64,000 bases of DNA, from assembly GCF_037949795.1 (NCBI RefSeq), contig NZ_CP149932.1, forward strand, positions 728,501 to 792,500, read 5' to 3'. Positions 38,422 through 47,462 of the stretch are shown here, piece after piece. Source of the DNA: Thioclava sp. GXIMD2076. GTDB taxonomy: Bacteria > Pseudomonadota > Alphaproteobacteria > Rhodobacterales > Rhodobacteraceae. The position numbers and the translations under genes are program-made. How positions within the stretch are numbered: position 1 is the stretch's first letter; each line of letters opens with the position of its first letter. The notes beneath the pieces are model-generated. The model was not told where the DNA came from. It searched no databases and saw only the letters and a program-made list of their open reading frames with translations.

Positions 38422-38997
38422 TCAGATAAAAGCCTCGGCAAAGGCTGGCGGCATCTCGAAGGCCGCCAGAGCCTTCTCCCGTGCCTCGGGAGACATCTTG
38501 CGGGCGGTCTTCTGCACAATAGACAGAAGCTGGTCGGCCTCCTGCGTCTGTGCGAAATCGCCCAGATAATGGCGGATGAAGGTGAAGCAGATGATATCCT
38601 CCAGCGCCTGCACCTCCGCATCGCGCTTGAGACCTTCCTTGCGCAGCATCTTCTCGACCTGCGCCACATCCTCCTCGCCATAGCCTGCATCGGCCATGAT
38701 GCCGCCCACGCGCGCCGCATGGCGGCGGCCCTGCTCGCGGCGCCATTCCAGATATCCGGCGCGGCCTTCGGGATAATCGCTGCGCGGCAGGGTCCAGCGC
38801 TCGATATGCTGGCCACGGGCCGCGATCTTCAGACGGTCGGAGGCGTCGGGGAACAGCCCCTCCTGCTCGGCGCTCATGCGCTGGCCATATAGCAACGCTG
38901 CAGGCTGGCCGTCCTCAAGGGTGGGGTCTTGGGCATTCGCGGCATCAATGGCAGCAAAGGCCGTCTGTAGCGGGGCAGTCACGGGCGAGGATGTCAT
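38422..38997 (-). CDS. DUF4202-family protein
   Basis: 191 residues. The DUF4202 signature includes AARGQHIERWTLPRSDYPEGRAGYLEWRREQGRRHA with several His and Arg residues (about 60-96), and LEDIICFTFIRHYLGDFA. These charged residues may bind metal or phosphate; the function of the family is not known. Divergent neighbours: convergent with EamA, and 35 bases after the lytic transglycosylase start direction on the same strand. Confidence 0.75.
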   Translation of the reverse strand: MTSSPVTAPLQTAFAAIDAANAQDPTLEDGQPAALLYGQRMSAEQEGLFPDASDRLKIAARGQHIERWTLPRSDYPEGRAGYLEWRREQGRRHAARVGGIMADAGYGEEDVAQVEKMLRKEGLKRDAEVQALEDIICFTFIRHYLGDFAQTQEADQLLSIVQKTARKMSPEAREKALAAFEMPPAFAEAFI

Positions 38998-39032
38998 GGC
39001 GGGCTCCTGATTGGTCCCGCCATGAAAGCGCG

Positions 39033-40301
39033 TTAGCGCAGCGTCTGCAAGAGCTCGAGCGTGGGATAGCCGTCAGGCGACAGCCCCGCCGAGCGTTGAT
39101 AGGCCACGATCGCCTCGGTGGTATTGGCCCCGATCTTGCCATCGGTCCCCTGCGTATCGAAACCGCGTGCGGTCAGGCGCTCCTGCAGTTCGACTTTCTG
39201 CGCCTGCGTCAGGGGTTTGCCGGTGCGCGGCCAGTCCTGCACAAACGGCCCCTTGCCCGCGATACGGTCAGCAAGATGGCTCACGCCCAGCGCGTAGCTA
39301 TCGGCGTTGTTGTAGCGCAGGATCGCGCGGAAATTGCCCGAGATCAGGAAGGCCGGCCCTTTGGCCCCCGCCGGCACGATGATCGATGTCGGCCCCATAT
39401 CGGGCAGGCTGCGGCCATTCGCATCACGCACACCCAGCGCCGCCCATTCGGACGCCGATTTACGGGTGCCCTTGCCGGTCAGACCGTAATTGAAGCCTGC
39501 GGGCAGAACCACTTCGCGCCCCCATTCCACGCCCCGCTGCCAGCCCGATTTCGCCAGATAGGAGGCGGTGGAGGCCAGCGCATCGGTGGGATCGCTCGAC
39601 CAGATATCGCGGCGGCCATCGCCAGTAAAATCGACCGCATAGGTCAGATAGGAGGTCGGGATGAACTGGGTATGCCCCATCGCCCCCGCCCACGAGCCGG
39701 TCATATGCGCGGCATCGATATCGCCCGCATCGATAATCTGGAGCGCGGCGATCAGCTGCTTGGCAAAGAACTCGCCGCGGCGCCCGTCATAGGCGAGCGT
39801 CGCCAGAGACGGGATCACCGCCATCTTGCCACGATTGGCGCCATAATTGGATTCCATCCCCCAGACGGCCACGACCACCTCTTTGGGTACACCATAGCGC
39901 GCCTCGATCTGGGTCAGGGCCGCGCGGTTTTCCGAAAGCACGGCACGGCCATTGCTCACACGGGTGTCAGAGACGGCACTGTCGAGATAATCCCAGATCG
40001 ACTTGGTGAACTCGGACTGGTAGCGGTCGCGCTCGATCACCTTGGGGTTATATTTGATACCCCGGGTGGCGCGATCCCATGTCCCGGCCGAGATCCCGTT
40101 CGAAAGGGCGCGCGCGCGGAAGTTGTTCACCCATGCTTCGAAACGGGCCTGTGTCGCAGGATCGGTATCCGGCACCGGATCGGCGACCGGATCGGCCCCG
40201 CGCATCAGCGGGCGGGGCGAGACCTCGACCGGCCCCGCACAGGCCGAGAGGCTGGAAAAAGCCATCAGGGAAATCAAAGTCACTTTAGCGGCGCGATACA
40301 T
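39033..40301 (-). CDS. MltB-type lytic murein transglycosylase lipoprotein
   Basis: 422 residues. Lipobox SSLSAC marks a lipoprotein. The SLT-type domain (about 60-330) has the catalytic Glu in AVWGMESNYGANRG and the block SWAGAMGHTQFIPTSYL; a peptidoglycan-binding domain (about 355-422) ends with DGKIGANTTEAIVAYQR. It cleaves glycan strands to form 1,6-anhydro-MurNAc. A good promoter is found upstream. Confidence 0.9.
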   Translation of the reverse strand: MYRAAKVTLISLMAFSSLSACAGPVEVSPRPLMRGADPVADPVPDTDPATQARFEAWVNNFRARALSNGISAGTWDRATRGIKYNPKVIERDRYQSEFTKSIWDYLDSAVSDTRVSNGRAVLSENRAALTQIEARYGVPKEVVVAVWGMESNYGANRGKMAVIPSLATLAYDGRRGEFFAKQLIAALQIIDAGDIDAAHMTGSWAGAMGHTQFIPTSYLTYAVDFTGDGRRDIWSSDPTDALASTASYLAKSGWQRGVEWGREVVLPAGFNYGLTGKGTRKSASEWAALGVRDANGRSLPDMGPTSIIVPAGAKGPAFLISGNFRAILRYNNADSYALGVSHLADRIAGKGPFVQDWPRTGKPLTQAQKVELQERLTARGFDTQGTDGKIGANTTEAIVAYQRSAGLSPDGYPTLELLQTLR

Positions 40302-40352
40302 GGGCGTCCCTTTTATCTGCTCGGAAATGCGGCTTCGCGCCGCCTTCCCTAC

Positions 40353-40380
40353 AGTGTAGCAGGCCGCCGATAGGTTGCAA
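40353..40380 (-). promoter_or_regulatory. Candidate sigma70-type promoter of the transglycosylase gene
   Basis: Read on the minus strand, TTGCAA (40375-40380) and TACACT (40353-40358) are 16 bases apart, about 52 bases before the ATG at 40301. Confidence 0.5.
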
Positions 40381-40435
40381 TGAAGCCGCTGTGATCGAGT
40401 GTGAATTTCCTCGAGCCCAGCAGCTTTCCGCCGCC

Positions 40436-40807
40436 TCAGCTGTCTTTGTAGAACGGTGTCATCTGCGCCACGATGACCGAATTCTCGTCAAGCGCCCGCT
40501 GCATCAGAGCGCGCTCGTCTTCGCTCACCTCATGGCCCTGTGCCTCGCGCTCGGCCAGCGTGCCGTAGCTGTTGACATCAAGCGGTGCCAGCTCGGCCTG
40601 CTTCAGGATGGCGACGGTTTCACGCACCGCCTCGGCCTCGTCCACGCCGGACGCAAAGCACATCAGTGCACCGCCGGTAGCCCCTTTGGGCAGCCCGTCA
40701 TTGGCACAGCGCCCGACCTCGACGACCAGAGTATAGACCTCCTGCGGGCGTTTGGGCTTTTTGATCCCGGCTTTGTCGGCGGGCTTGTCGGCGGGGGTAT
40801 CTGGCAT
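40436..40807 (-). CDS. Small conserved-looking protein of unknown function
   Basis: 123 residues. An N-terminal Lys/Pro/Asp-rich stretch (PDTPADKPADKAGIKKPKRP, about 2-21) is followed by a compact alpha/beta part with VYTLVVEVGRCANDGLPKG and a helix VDEAEAVRETVAILKQ; one Cys at 52. AAGGAG lies 8 bases before the ATG at 40807, which sets the start. No known family is recognised. It is the upstream gene of nothing obvious; the next minus-strand gene is the transglycosylase 134 bases away. Confidence 0.6.
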   Translation of the reverse strand: MPDTPADKPADKAGIKKPKRPQEVYTLVVEVGRCANDGLPKGATGGALMCFASGVDEAEAVRETVAILKQAELAPLDVNSYGTLAEREAQGHEVSEDERALMQRALDENSVIVAQMTPFYKDS

Positions 40808-40864
40808 GATGGCGCTCCTTTGCTCCCGCTTAGAAAGCGCGCGCCCTGCCGTCAAACGAAAAAA

Positions 40865-40882
40865 CCTGCCCCGAGGGGCAGG
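40865..40882 (-). terminator. Terminator of the GlsB/YeaQ-type gene
   Basis: CCTGCCCC (40865-40872) pairs with GGGGCAGG (40875-40882); on the minus strand TTTTTTCG follows. It lies 30 bases after the stop at 40913. Confidence 0.7.
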
Positions 40883-40912
40883 CTCTTCCGAGACAATGAG
40901 GTGCAGCGCAGG

Positions 40913-41164
40913 TTATGCGCGGCGGATCATGCGGTAACCGCCGATCAGGATGCAGGCACCGATGACACCCACGATCAGCTGACCGATCCAGCCACCCAGC
41001 GTGGTGCCGACGATCGCGACGAGGATGAAGTTGAGCACGACAGCGCCGACGATCCCCAGAACGATGTTCATCAGCAGGCCCATATCCGAATGCATCAGCT
41101 TCTCAGCGATCCACCCTGCAAGGCCACCCACGATAATTGCGGCAATCCAACCAAGTCCGGCCAT
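40913..41164 (-). CDS. GlsB/YeaQ/YmgE-family small membrane protein
   Basis: 83 residues, almost entirely hydrophobic, with Gly-rich segments such as IAAIIVGGLAGWIAEKLM and NIVLGIVGAVVLNFI and the C-terminal IGACILIGGYRMIRRA. This is the transglycosylase-associated / stress-related family, small inner-membrane proteins of unknown biochemistry often induced in stationary phase. Three membrane helices are likely. It is divergent from the PAS/DHp-like gene (194 bases between). Confidence 0.85.
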   Translation of the reverse strand: MAGLGWIAAIIVGGLAGWIAEKLMHSDMGLLMNIVLGIVGAVVLNFILVAIVGTTLGGWIGQLIVGVIGACILIGGYRMIRRA

Positions 41165-41358
41165 GTGTTTACTCCATGCTTAATGCGTTTGGAGGCACAA
41201 CACCGCATACCGAGATCGGGTTCCGTGAAATCGTAAAAACCTGTAACTATCGGCATGCGTCGTTCCCGGGCTCCTTTATAATATACAAAAATCTTGCATG
41301 ATTGACCTATTCTAATGATACTGTCGGCCAAGAGATGATCGATATTGGAGAAGCTCAT

Positions 41359-41967
41359 ATGCTTTTCACGGAAGAATTCACGCAAAATCAGGCTCTTCCG
41401 GCACTGTCAGGCCATCTGCAGGCACTGCCCACCGAAACAGCACTGACCAGTGCGATCATCATCGACCGCGAGAGGCAGGTCGTGGCCGCCCACCGGCAGG
41501 GTCTGGCCCTGCCAGACCATGGCTTTGTCGAGAAATGTTCCCGCGCATGGCGTGATGTCTTGATGGGCGTTGATGGCGAGATGGCCCGCAACTGTGTGGA
41601 TCTGGCCTTCTCGGGCCAGCGCTGCGCGTTCGAGACGGTCTGGCAGGGTCCGGGCTATGAGACCTCATGGTCCATCACCCTGATCCCGCTGAAAAACCGC
41701 GAGGAGACGGTCTCCAATATCCTCGTATGCGCCACCCGCCTGACCGCAGAAAGCCTTCCCGATCCGCAGCAGGATCTGCAAGAGATCGCCCATACGCTTG
41801 CCAATATCACCACCGTGATCGGATGCGGTGCCAAAATGCTGCGCCGGAACGGAGCGCTGGACGAGTCGTTGAAAGAGAATATCGCCGCGGGGCTGGAAGA
41901 CTCTGCCCAAAAGGCCGAGGAAGCGCTGATCCGTCTGCGCCAGATCATCGGGAGCTGCGCGCAATAA
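41359..41967 (+). CDS. PAS/DHp-like signalling protein without ATPase domain
   Basis: 202 residues. Residues 30-125 look like a PAS-type sensor fold (TSAIIIDRERQVVAAH, an FETVW strand and SWSITLIPLKN). Residues 136-197 form two helices; the first, LQEIAHTLANITTVIGCGAKM, resembles the H-box helix of histidine kinases, with His145 in the phospho-accepting place. The protein ends there, so no kinase ATPase domain follows. GGAG stands 8 bases before the ATG at 41359. A TATAAT hexamer is at 41277. It could be a phosphotransfer or inhibitory partner. Confidence 0.6.
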   Translation: MLFTEEFTQNQALPALSGHLQALPTETALTSAIIIDRERQVVAAHRQGLALPDHGFVEKCSRAWRDVLMGVDGEMARNCVDLAFSGQRCAFETVWQGPGYETSWSITLIPLKNREETVSNILVCATRLTAESLPDPQQDLQEIAHTLANITTVIGCGAKMLRRNGALDESLKENIAAGLEDSAQKAEEALIRLRQIIGSCAQ

Positions 41968-41992
41968 ACGCCTGCCTGCCCCGACCGCACTA

Positions 41993-42024
41993 AAAAAGGG
42001 CCGCTCCGCAGAGCAGCCCTTTTT
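41993..42024. terminator. Bidirectional terminator between convergent genes
   Basis: AAAAAGGG (41993-42000) and CCCTTTTT (42017-42024) enclose a GC stem with one mismatch and a CGCA loop; both strands end in runs of T. Confidence 0.8.
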
Positions 42025-42042
42025 CTGTTAGCTGTCCCGCGA

Positions 42043-42870
<828 letters not shown>

Positions 42871-43010
42871 GGTCTTCTCCAAGCATTTCTGTTCGGGTCA
42901 CGTAATGCCAGCGGTTTTGGAAATTCTCAATGCCAAACCGTTATCCTGCGACACTGGCGAAGCCTTCATAAACCGCCTAGATTCAGTGCAACCAGTGACA
43001 GGAGTTCCCC

Positions 43011-43859
43011 ATGGCCACCGATTACAACCCCGACTTTCCAGAGCCCCATAACTCGACGCTGCGCGACAGCGCCGAGGATGCGCGCTTTGCCGAGCGGGTG
43101 CCGGACACGCCGCAGACACGCTCGCCTGCCTATAAACTCGCCTTTACCGACAAGGACTTCCTCATGCGCGAGGAGTTGCGCCCCGTGCGGCTGCAGCTCG
43201 AGCTTCTCAAACCCGAACTTGTCATGGACGAGCGCGGGATCACCTCGACGGTGGTAATGTTCGGCGGCGCGCGCATCCCCTCGCCCGAGAAGAAGGATAC
43301 CGCCAAGACGCCCTACCTGGGTGAGCTCACGAAATATTACGCCGAGGCCGAACGTTTTGCCGAGCTGGTCACCGCCCGCTCGCTGGCGGCCTATGGCCGC
43401 GAGCTGGTGGTCTGCACCGGCGGCGGTCCGGGGGTAATGGAGGCCGGTAACAAGGGCGCGCATAAGGCAGGGGGCGAATCCATCGGCCTCAATATCCTCT
43501 TGCCGCATGAACAGGCCCCCAATGCCTATGTCACGCCCTCGCTCTCGTTCAACTTCCACTATTTCGCGATCCGCAAGATGCATTTCCTGATGCGGGCGGC
43601 AGCGGTGGTCGTCTTCCCCGGTGGTTTCGGCACGCTCGACGAGATGTTCGAGACGCTGACCCTGATCCAGACCAAACGCATGAAGCGGGTGCCCTTCATC
43701 CTCTTTGGCGAGGAGTTCTGGAAAAAGATCATCAACTGGGAGGCGCTGGCCGAGGCCGGCACCATCGCGCGCGACGATCTGGATCTGATCACTTTCGTGG
43801 AAACCGCCGAAGAGGCGATGGCGGCGCTTGACGGGTTCCAGCCCGATTGCGAGTGCTGA
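43011..43859 (+). CDS. LOG-family (TIGR00730) nucleoside monophosphate phosphoribohydrolase-like
   Basis: 282 residues. The LOG motif pair is present: GGGPGVMEAGNKGA and PGGFGTLDEMFE. These Rossmann-like proteins hydrolyse nucleoside 5'-monophosphates (cytokinin or purine/pyrimidine) to free base and ribose 5-phosphate. Residues 1-70 form an N-terminal extension found in the larger LOG type. The 3' end overlaps that of the GATase gene on the other strand by 71 bases. Confidence 0.85.
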   Translation: MATDYNPDFPEPHNSTLRDSAEDARFAERVPDTPQTRSPAYKLAFTDKDFLMREELRPVRLQLELLKPELVMDERGITSTVVMFGGARIPSPEKKDTAKTPYLGELTKYYAEAERFAELVTARSLAAYGRELVVCTGGGPGVMEAGNKGAHKAGGESIGLNILLPHEQAPNAYVTPSLSFNFHYFAIRKMHFLMRAAAVVVFPGGFGTLDEMFETLTLIQTKRMKRVPFILFGEEFWKKIINWEALAEAGTIARDDLDLITFVETAEEAMAALDGFQPDCEC

Positions 43860-44583
43860 TGGCCGCTTGGGGTTTCAGCGCCTCGGCGCTGACCTCCTCG
43901 AGCTGGGCGCGGTCCTCGCAGCAGGCGCGGGCCGCCGCCACCAGCGCGCGGAACAGCGCCCGCTGGCGGCGGGCATAGGTCAGGTATTCGGGGTGCCACT
44001 GCACACCCAAGGCAAAGGGTTCGGACACCCGCTCGATCGCCTGCACCATGCCCGAGGGGTCGCGTGCGGCCACCACCAGCCCCTCGCCCAAGCGGTCTAC
44101 CGCTTGGGAATGGAGCGCATTGACCCGCATCGGCGCCGTGCCAGCCAGCTGCGCAAGGCGGGTGTTGTCCACCACCTGCACGTCTTTCTTGGGCAGAAGG
44201 GTCGAATGTTTGCGCGCGCCGTAATGGCTATAGGCGTCCTGATGCAGGTTGCCACCCAGAGCCACATTCAGCATCTGCGAGCCGCGACAGATCCCCAGCA
44301 CAGGCTTTCCCAGCCCGAAAGCCTGCGCCACAAGCCCCGCCTCCAGCGCATCGCGCGCAGGATCCAGCACAGCGGTGGTGACCAGCTCGCCCCCGTAAAG
44401 CTCGGGCGAAATATCATCGCCGCCCCCCACGATAACGCCGTCCACCGATGCCGCATCGGCCTCGTCGCCCGCGCTCCAGCGGATGGAGCGGCCACCGGCC
44501 AGCCACACGCCGAAGGCAATGAAGGGGAACACACGCCAGCCGGTTTTCACCGAGGTCGTCACGCCGATCAGCGGTCGTCTCAT
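43789..44583 (-). CDS. Glutamine amidotransferase-like peptidase (PuuD/GATase type 1 class)
   Basis: 264 residues. Class I glutamine-amidotransferase fold: nucleophile Cys in GICRGSQMLNVALGGNL, and catalytic His-Glu in GVQWHPEYLTY. Relatives include gamma-glutamyl-gamma-aminobutyrate hydrolases that cut gamma-glutamyl amides. The start at 44583 overlaps the stop of the amidoligase by 4 bases, so both are made together. The C-terminal 45 residues beyond the fold are low in complexity and overlap the opposite LOG gene. Confidence 0.85.
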   Translation of the reverse strand: MRRPLIGVTTSVKTGWRVFPFIAFGVWLAGGRSIRWSAGDEADAASVDGVIVGGGDDISPELYGGELVTTAVLDPARDALEAGLVAQAFGLGKPVLGICRGSQMLNVALGGNLHQDAYSHYGARKHSTLLPKKDVQVVDNTRLAQLAGTAPMRVNALHSQAVDRLGEGLVVAARDPSGMVQAIERVSEPFALGVQWHPEYLTYARRQRALFRALVAAARACCEDRAQLEEVSAEALKPQAAISTRNRAGTRQAPPSPLRRFPRK

Positions 44584-45554
44584 GCAATCAGGCCCGCCCC
44601 GCGCAAAATCGCGCCAACCCGTTCGGGCCAGCCAAGTCCGAGGAAATTCATCCCCGAATGCTCCTTCTCCCAATCACGGCACAACCGGCGCATCACGGCA
44701 TCATTACCGGCCACCGTCTCCACCAGCCACCAGCGGCGCCATTCGTAATCCAGCGACCAGTCTGGGTCGGAAATGCGGCAATCGGGCAGACGGAAATGGA
44801 AGGCGGGGCGCGGTTTCACCGTGCCGCCCTTGCCATCCGTCGCCGCGATGATCTCGGGATGGAGCTCCACGAAGACCGGCAGCATATCCAGCCCGTGATT
44901 ACGCGACAGAGTGGCCTCACGATAGGCGCGCACTACATCGGGCAGACTGGCATCCATGCCCAGCTCCACCAAATGGCGCACCAGTTTTTCGGGATAGCGG
45001 TCGGTAAAGGGCAACGCCTGCCGCGTCGTCTCGATCGGCAGGGCGCGGCGCATCCACGGCTCCAGAAGCGCATAGGCCAGGAGCGGACGCACCACCTGAT
45101 CTGGCCCGGCAATTGCCGGGTTGAAATGGATCCCGAACCCGTAGACTGCGCTCGCCTCGCTGCCCAGCGCCCCATGTTCGCGCAGCATGGACATGAACTC
45201 CGACAACTCGGCCATCTGGTCGAGCTTCAGCGGCTGGGTCACGATCTCGACAGGCACCACCTCGCGCCCGATCTTCATCCCCAGATCGCGCAAAGGGCCG
45301 GAGAGCGTTTTGCGCAGAGCGATATCAAGATAGATCTCGAGATCCCCGATCCGGCTGCCACGCACGTCCCAATCCGCACCATCCGTTTGATGCGCCTCGC
45401 CACCAAAAAACTCGGCGGCAAGTTTCGCGGTGCGGGCCTCGTCGAGGCCCGAGAACTCGATCTCCACCCCGATCCGGCGGGCTTTGCCATCCGGCGTCCG
45501 CATCTGCGGTAAAAGGGCAAACTGTTCGGGGGCGGCAATGGTCACATCGGTCAT
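44580..45554 (-). CDS. Amidoligase-family enzyme (PF12224-like)
   Basis: 324 residues. A glutamine-synthetase-like carboxylate-amine ligase fold is indicated by GVEIEFSGL (metal Glu pair), PVEIVTQPL, GFGIHFNPAI and the distal Arg block RPAFHFRLPDCRI. Amidoligases of this family join a carboxylate to an amine with ATP, often building gamma-glutamyl or peptide-like metabolites. GGAG before ATG at 45554 supports this start; 45569 is possible. The gene is coupled to the GATase; comparative genomics has linked these two families, with the substrate unknown. Confidence 0.78.
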   Translation of the reverse strand: MTDVTIAAPEQFALLPQMRTPDGKARRIGVEIEFSGLDEARTAKLAAEFFGGEAHQTDGADWDVRGSRIGDLEIYLDIALRKTLSGPLRDLGMKIGREVVPVEIVTQPLKLDQMAELSEFMSMLREHGALGSEASAVYGFGIHFNPAIAGPDQVVRPLLAYALLEPWMRRALPIETTRQALPFTDRYPEKLVRHLVELGMDASLPDVVRAYREATLSRNHGLDMLPVFVELHPEIIAATDGKGGTVKPRPAFHFRLPDCRISDPDWSLDYEWRRWWLVETVAGNDAVMRRLCRDWEKEHSGMNFLGLGWPERVGAILRGAGLIA

Positions 45555-45617
45555 GGGGGTCTCCGTCATGGACTGCCAACGCAGCGGATCACGGGAATGT
45601 TCCCCCGATGTGACGCC

Positions 45618-45947
45618 TCAATAGCGCAGAGGATCATGTCCGTAATTCATCAGCGCATAACGCCATGCGGTTTGGGCGGCAGCGTCCGAAGGGCGGCCTG
45701 CGGCAAGTGACCGCTCGATATCGAAGGTGATCTCGCGCATCTTGGCCCATTCGGCTGCGGTCAGGTCGGTGGGTTTCAACCGTGCCAGCTCCAGCACCTT
45801 CAACGCGGTTAACTGGCTGTTCCGGCCCACCATCGCACAGGCACTGCGGCTTTCCTCGGTCTCGAGCCACGCCTCCAGCTCGGCGGGGCTCATGTTCATC
45901 AGATCATGCCAATCGTCGAGAATATCGCGCTGTTCGGTCCGCGTCAT
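45618..45947 (-). CDS. DUF3140-like protein
   Basis: 109 residues. The blocks NMSPAELEAWLETEESRSA near the start and WRYALMNYGHDPLRY at the end match DUF3140, a small family often described in connection with stress or DNA-binding; function unknown. The start at 45947 has GGAG 6 bases upstream; 45959 is an alternative. It lies 63 bases upstream of the amidoligase on the same strand, so it may be part of the same transcript. Confidence 0.7.
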   Translation of the reverse strand: MTRTEQRDILDDWHDLMNMSPAELEAWLETEESRSACAMVGRNSQLTALKVLELARLKPTDLTAAEWAKMREITFDIERSLAAGRPSDAAAQTAWRYALMNYGHDPLRY

Positions 45948-46036
45948 TGTCCGCTCCATCCATTATTGATGGGGCCAAAACGCTGCGTTGCCGCGTGCGG
46001 TTCCTGACAGGTTCACACAACCCTCATACAGAACGG

Positions 46037-46064
46037 AAAAGGCCGCCCCGATGGGCGGCCTTTT
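46037..46064. terminator. Bidirectional terminator after rlmN
   Basis: AAAAGGCCGCCC (46037-46048) and GGGCGGCCTTTT (46053-46064) form a perfect 12-bp stem with a CGAT loop, starting 2 bases after the rlmN stop. Confidence 0.85.
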
Positions 46065-46066
46065 GC

Positions 46067-47248
46067 TCAAAGCCCTGCTTCGGACTCGATTTCCTTGCGG
46101 GATTTGCGGGCCCGCTCGGTCGCGGATTTCAGCTGGCCACAGGCGGCCATGATATCCTCGCCACGCGGCGTTCGGATCGGCGAGGCATAGCCCGCCTTGT
46201 AGATGATATCGGCAAAACGCTCGATCCGCTCCCAATCCGAGCGTTGATAGGGCGCACCGGGCCATTCGTTGAACGGGATCAGGTTGATCTTGGCAGGAAT
46301 GCCCTTGATCAGGTTCACCAGACGGCGCGCATCCGCATCGGTATCGTTCACATCCTTCAGCATCACATATTCGAAGGTGATGCGTTCCGAATTGGACAGG
46401 CGCGGATACTCCCGCAGCGCATCCAGAAGCGTCTCGATATTCCAGCGCTTGTTGATCGGCACCAGCTTGTTGCGCACCTCGTCGGTGGTGGCATGGAAAC
46501 TGATCGCCAGAAGACAGCCGATTTCCTCGGCGGTCTTGGCAATCTCCGGCACCACACCCGAGGTCGAGAGGGTGATCCGGCGGCGCGAGAGCGAGAGCCC
46601 CTCACCATCCATCACGACCTTCATCGCATCGCGGACATTGTCGAAGTTATACAGAGGCTCGCCCATGCCCATCAGCACGACATTCGACACAAGGCGCTGT
46701 TCGTTTTTCGGCGAATTCTGCTCGGGCCATTCGCCCAGATCATCGCGCACCAGCATCAGCTGGCCCACAATCTCGCCTGCAGTCAGGTTGCGCACCAGTT
46801 TCTGCGTGCCGGTATGGCAGAACGAGCAGGTCAGCGTGCAGCCCACCTGGCTTGACACGCAGAGCGTGCCGCGGCCCTCTTCGGGGATATAGACGGCCTC
46901 GACCTCATGCCCGCCCTGAATGCGCAGCAGATATTTACGGGTGCCGTCTTCCGAGATCTGGCGCGTGACCACCTCGGGCAGACGGATCTCGAACTTTGCC
47001 TCCAGCATCTCGCGATAGGCTTTGGCCAGATTGGTCATGGCGTGGAAATCGCGCACACCCCAGTAATAGACCCATTGCCAGATCTGGCCCTCACGCATCT
47101 TCGCCTGCTTCTCGGGCGTGCCAGCCTCGATCAGCGCCGCGCGCAGCTGCGGGCGGGTCAGACCGACAAGATTGATCTTGTCGGATTTGAGGTCTTTGCG
47201 CGGGATCGTCAGCACGTCCTGCGTGATCGGTGCGGATGCGTCGGTCAT
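46067..47248 (-). CDS. rlmN: Dual-specificity 23S rRNA (A2503-C2) / tRNA methyltransferase
   Basis: 393 residues. Radical SAM enzyme that methylates C2 of A2503 in 23S rRNA and A37 in some tRNAs. The cluster motif CTLTCSFC (CxxxCxxC) is present, as are [13 protein letters not shown] and the methyl-carrying Cys in the C-terminal [25 protein letters not shown] stands before the ATG at 47248. The 5' open frame to 47383 is not supported. Confidence 0.93.
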   Translation of the reverse strand: MTDASAPITQDVLTIPRKDLKSDKINLVGLTRPQLRAALIEAGTPEKQAKMREGQIWQWVYYWGVRDFHAMTNLAKAYREMLEAKFEIRLPEVVTRQISEDGTRKYLLRIQGGHEVEAVYIPEEGRGTLCVSSQVGCTLTCSFCHTGTQKLVRNLTAGEIVGQLMLVRDDLGEWPEQNSPKNEQRLVSNVVLMGMGEPLYNFDNVRDAMKVVMDGEGLSLSRRRITLSTSGVVPEIAKTAEEIGCLLAISFHATTDEVRNKLVPINKRWNIETLLDALREYPRLSNSERITFEYVMLKDVNDTDADARRLVNLIKGIPAKINLIPFNEWPGAPYQRSDWERIERFADIIYKAGYASPIRTPRGEDIMAACGQLKSATERARKSRKEIESEAGL

Positions 47249-47462
47249 GGCGATTTCCTGAAAATGAGTGGCCCCTATACAGGATTCGCAGAAAAAAACA
47301 AATACCAAAGGCAGCCGCGGCGTCCCGCTTCCTACAAGGCCGCCCTGTGCCACATGCAAAAGTATCCGAGTATCATAAACCATTCGTTATCTTTGTAGGA
47401 AGATCATCAACCCAAGGAAGACTCATCTACGCCACATCAACCCTGACGTTTATCACTCACCG

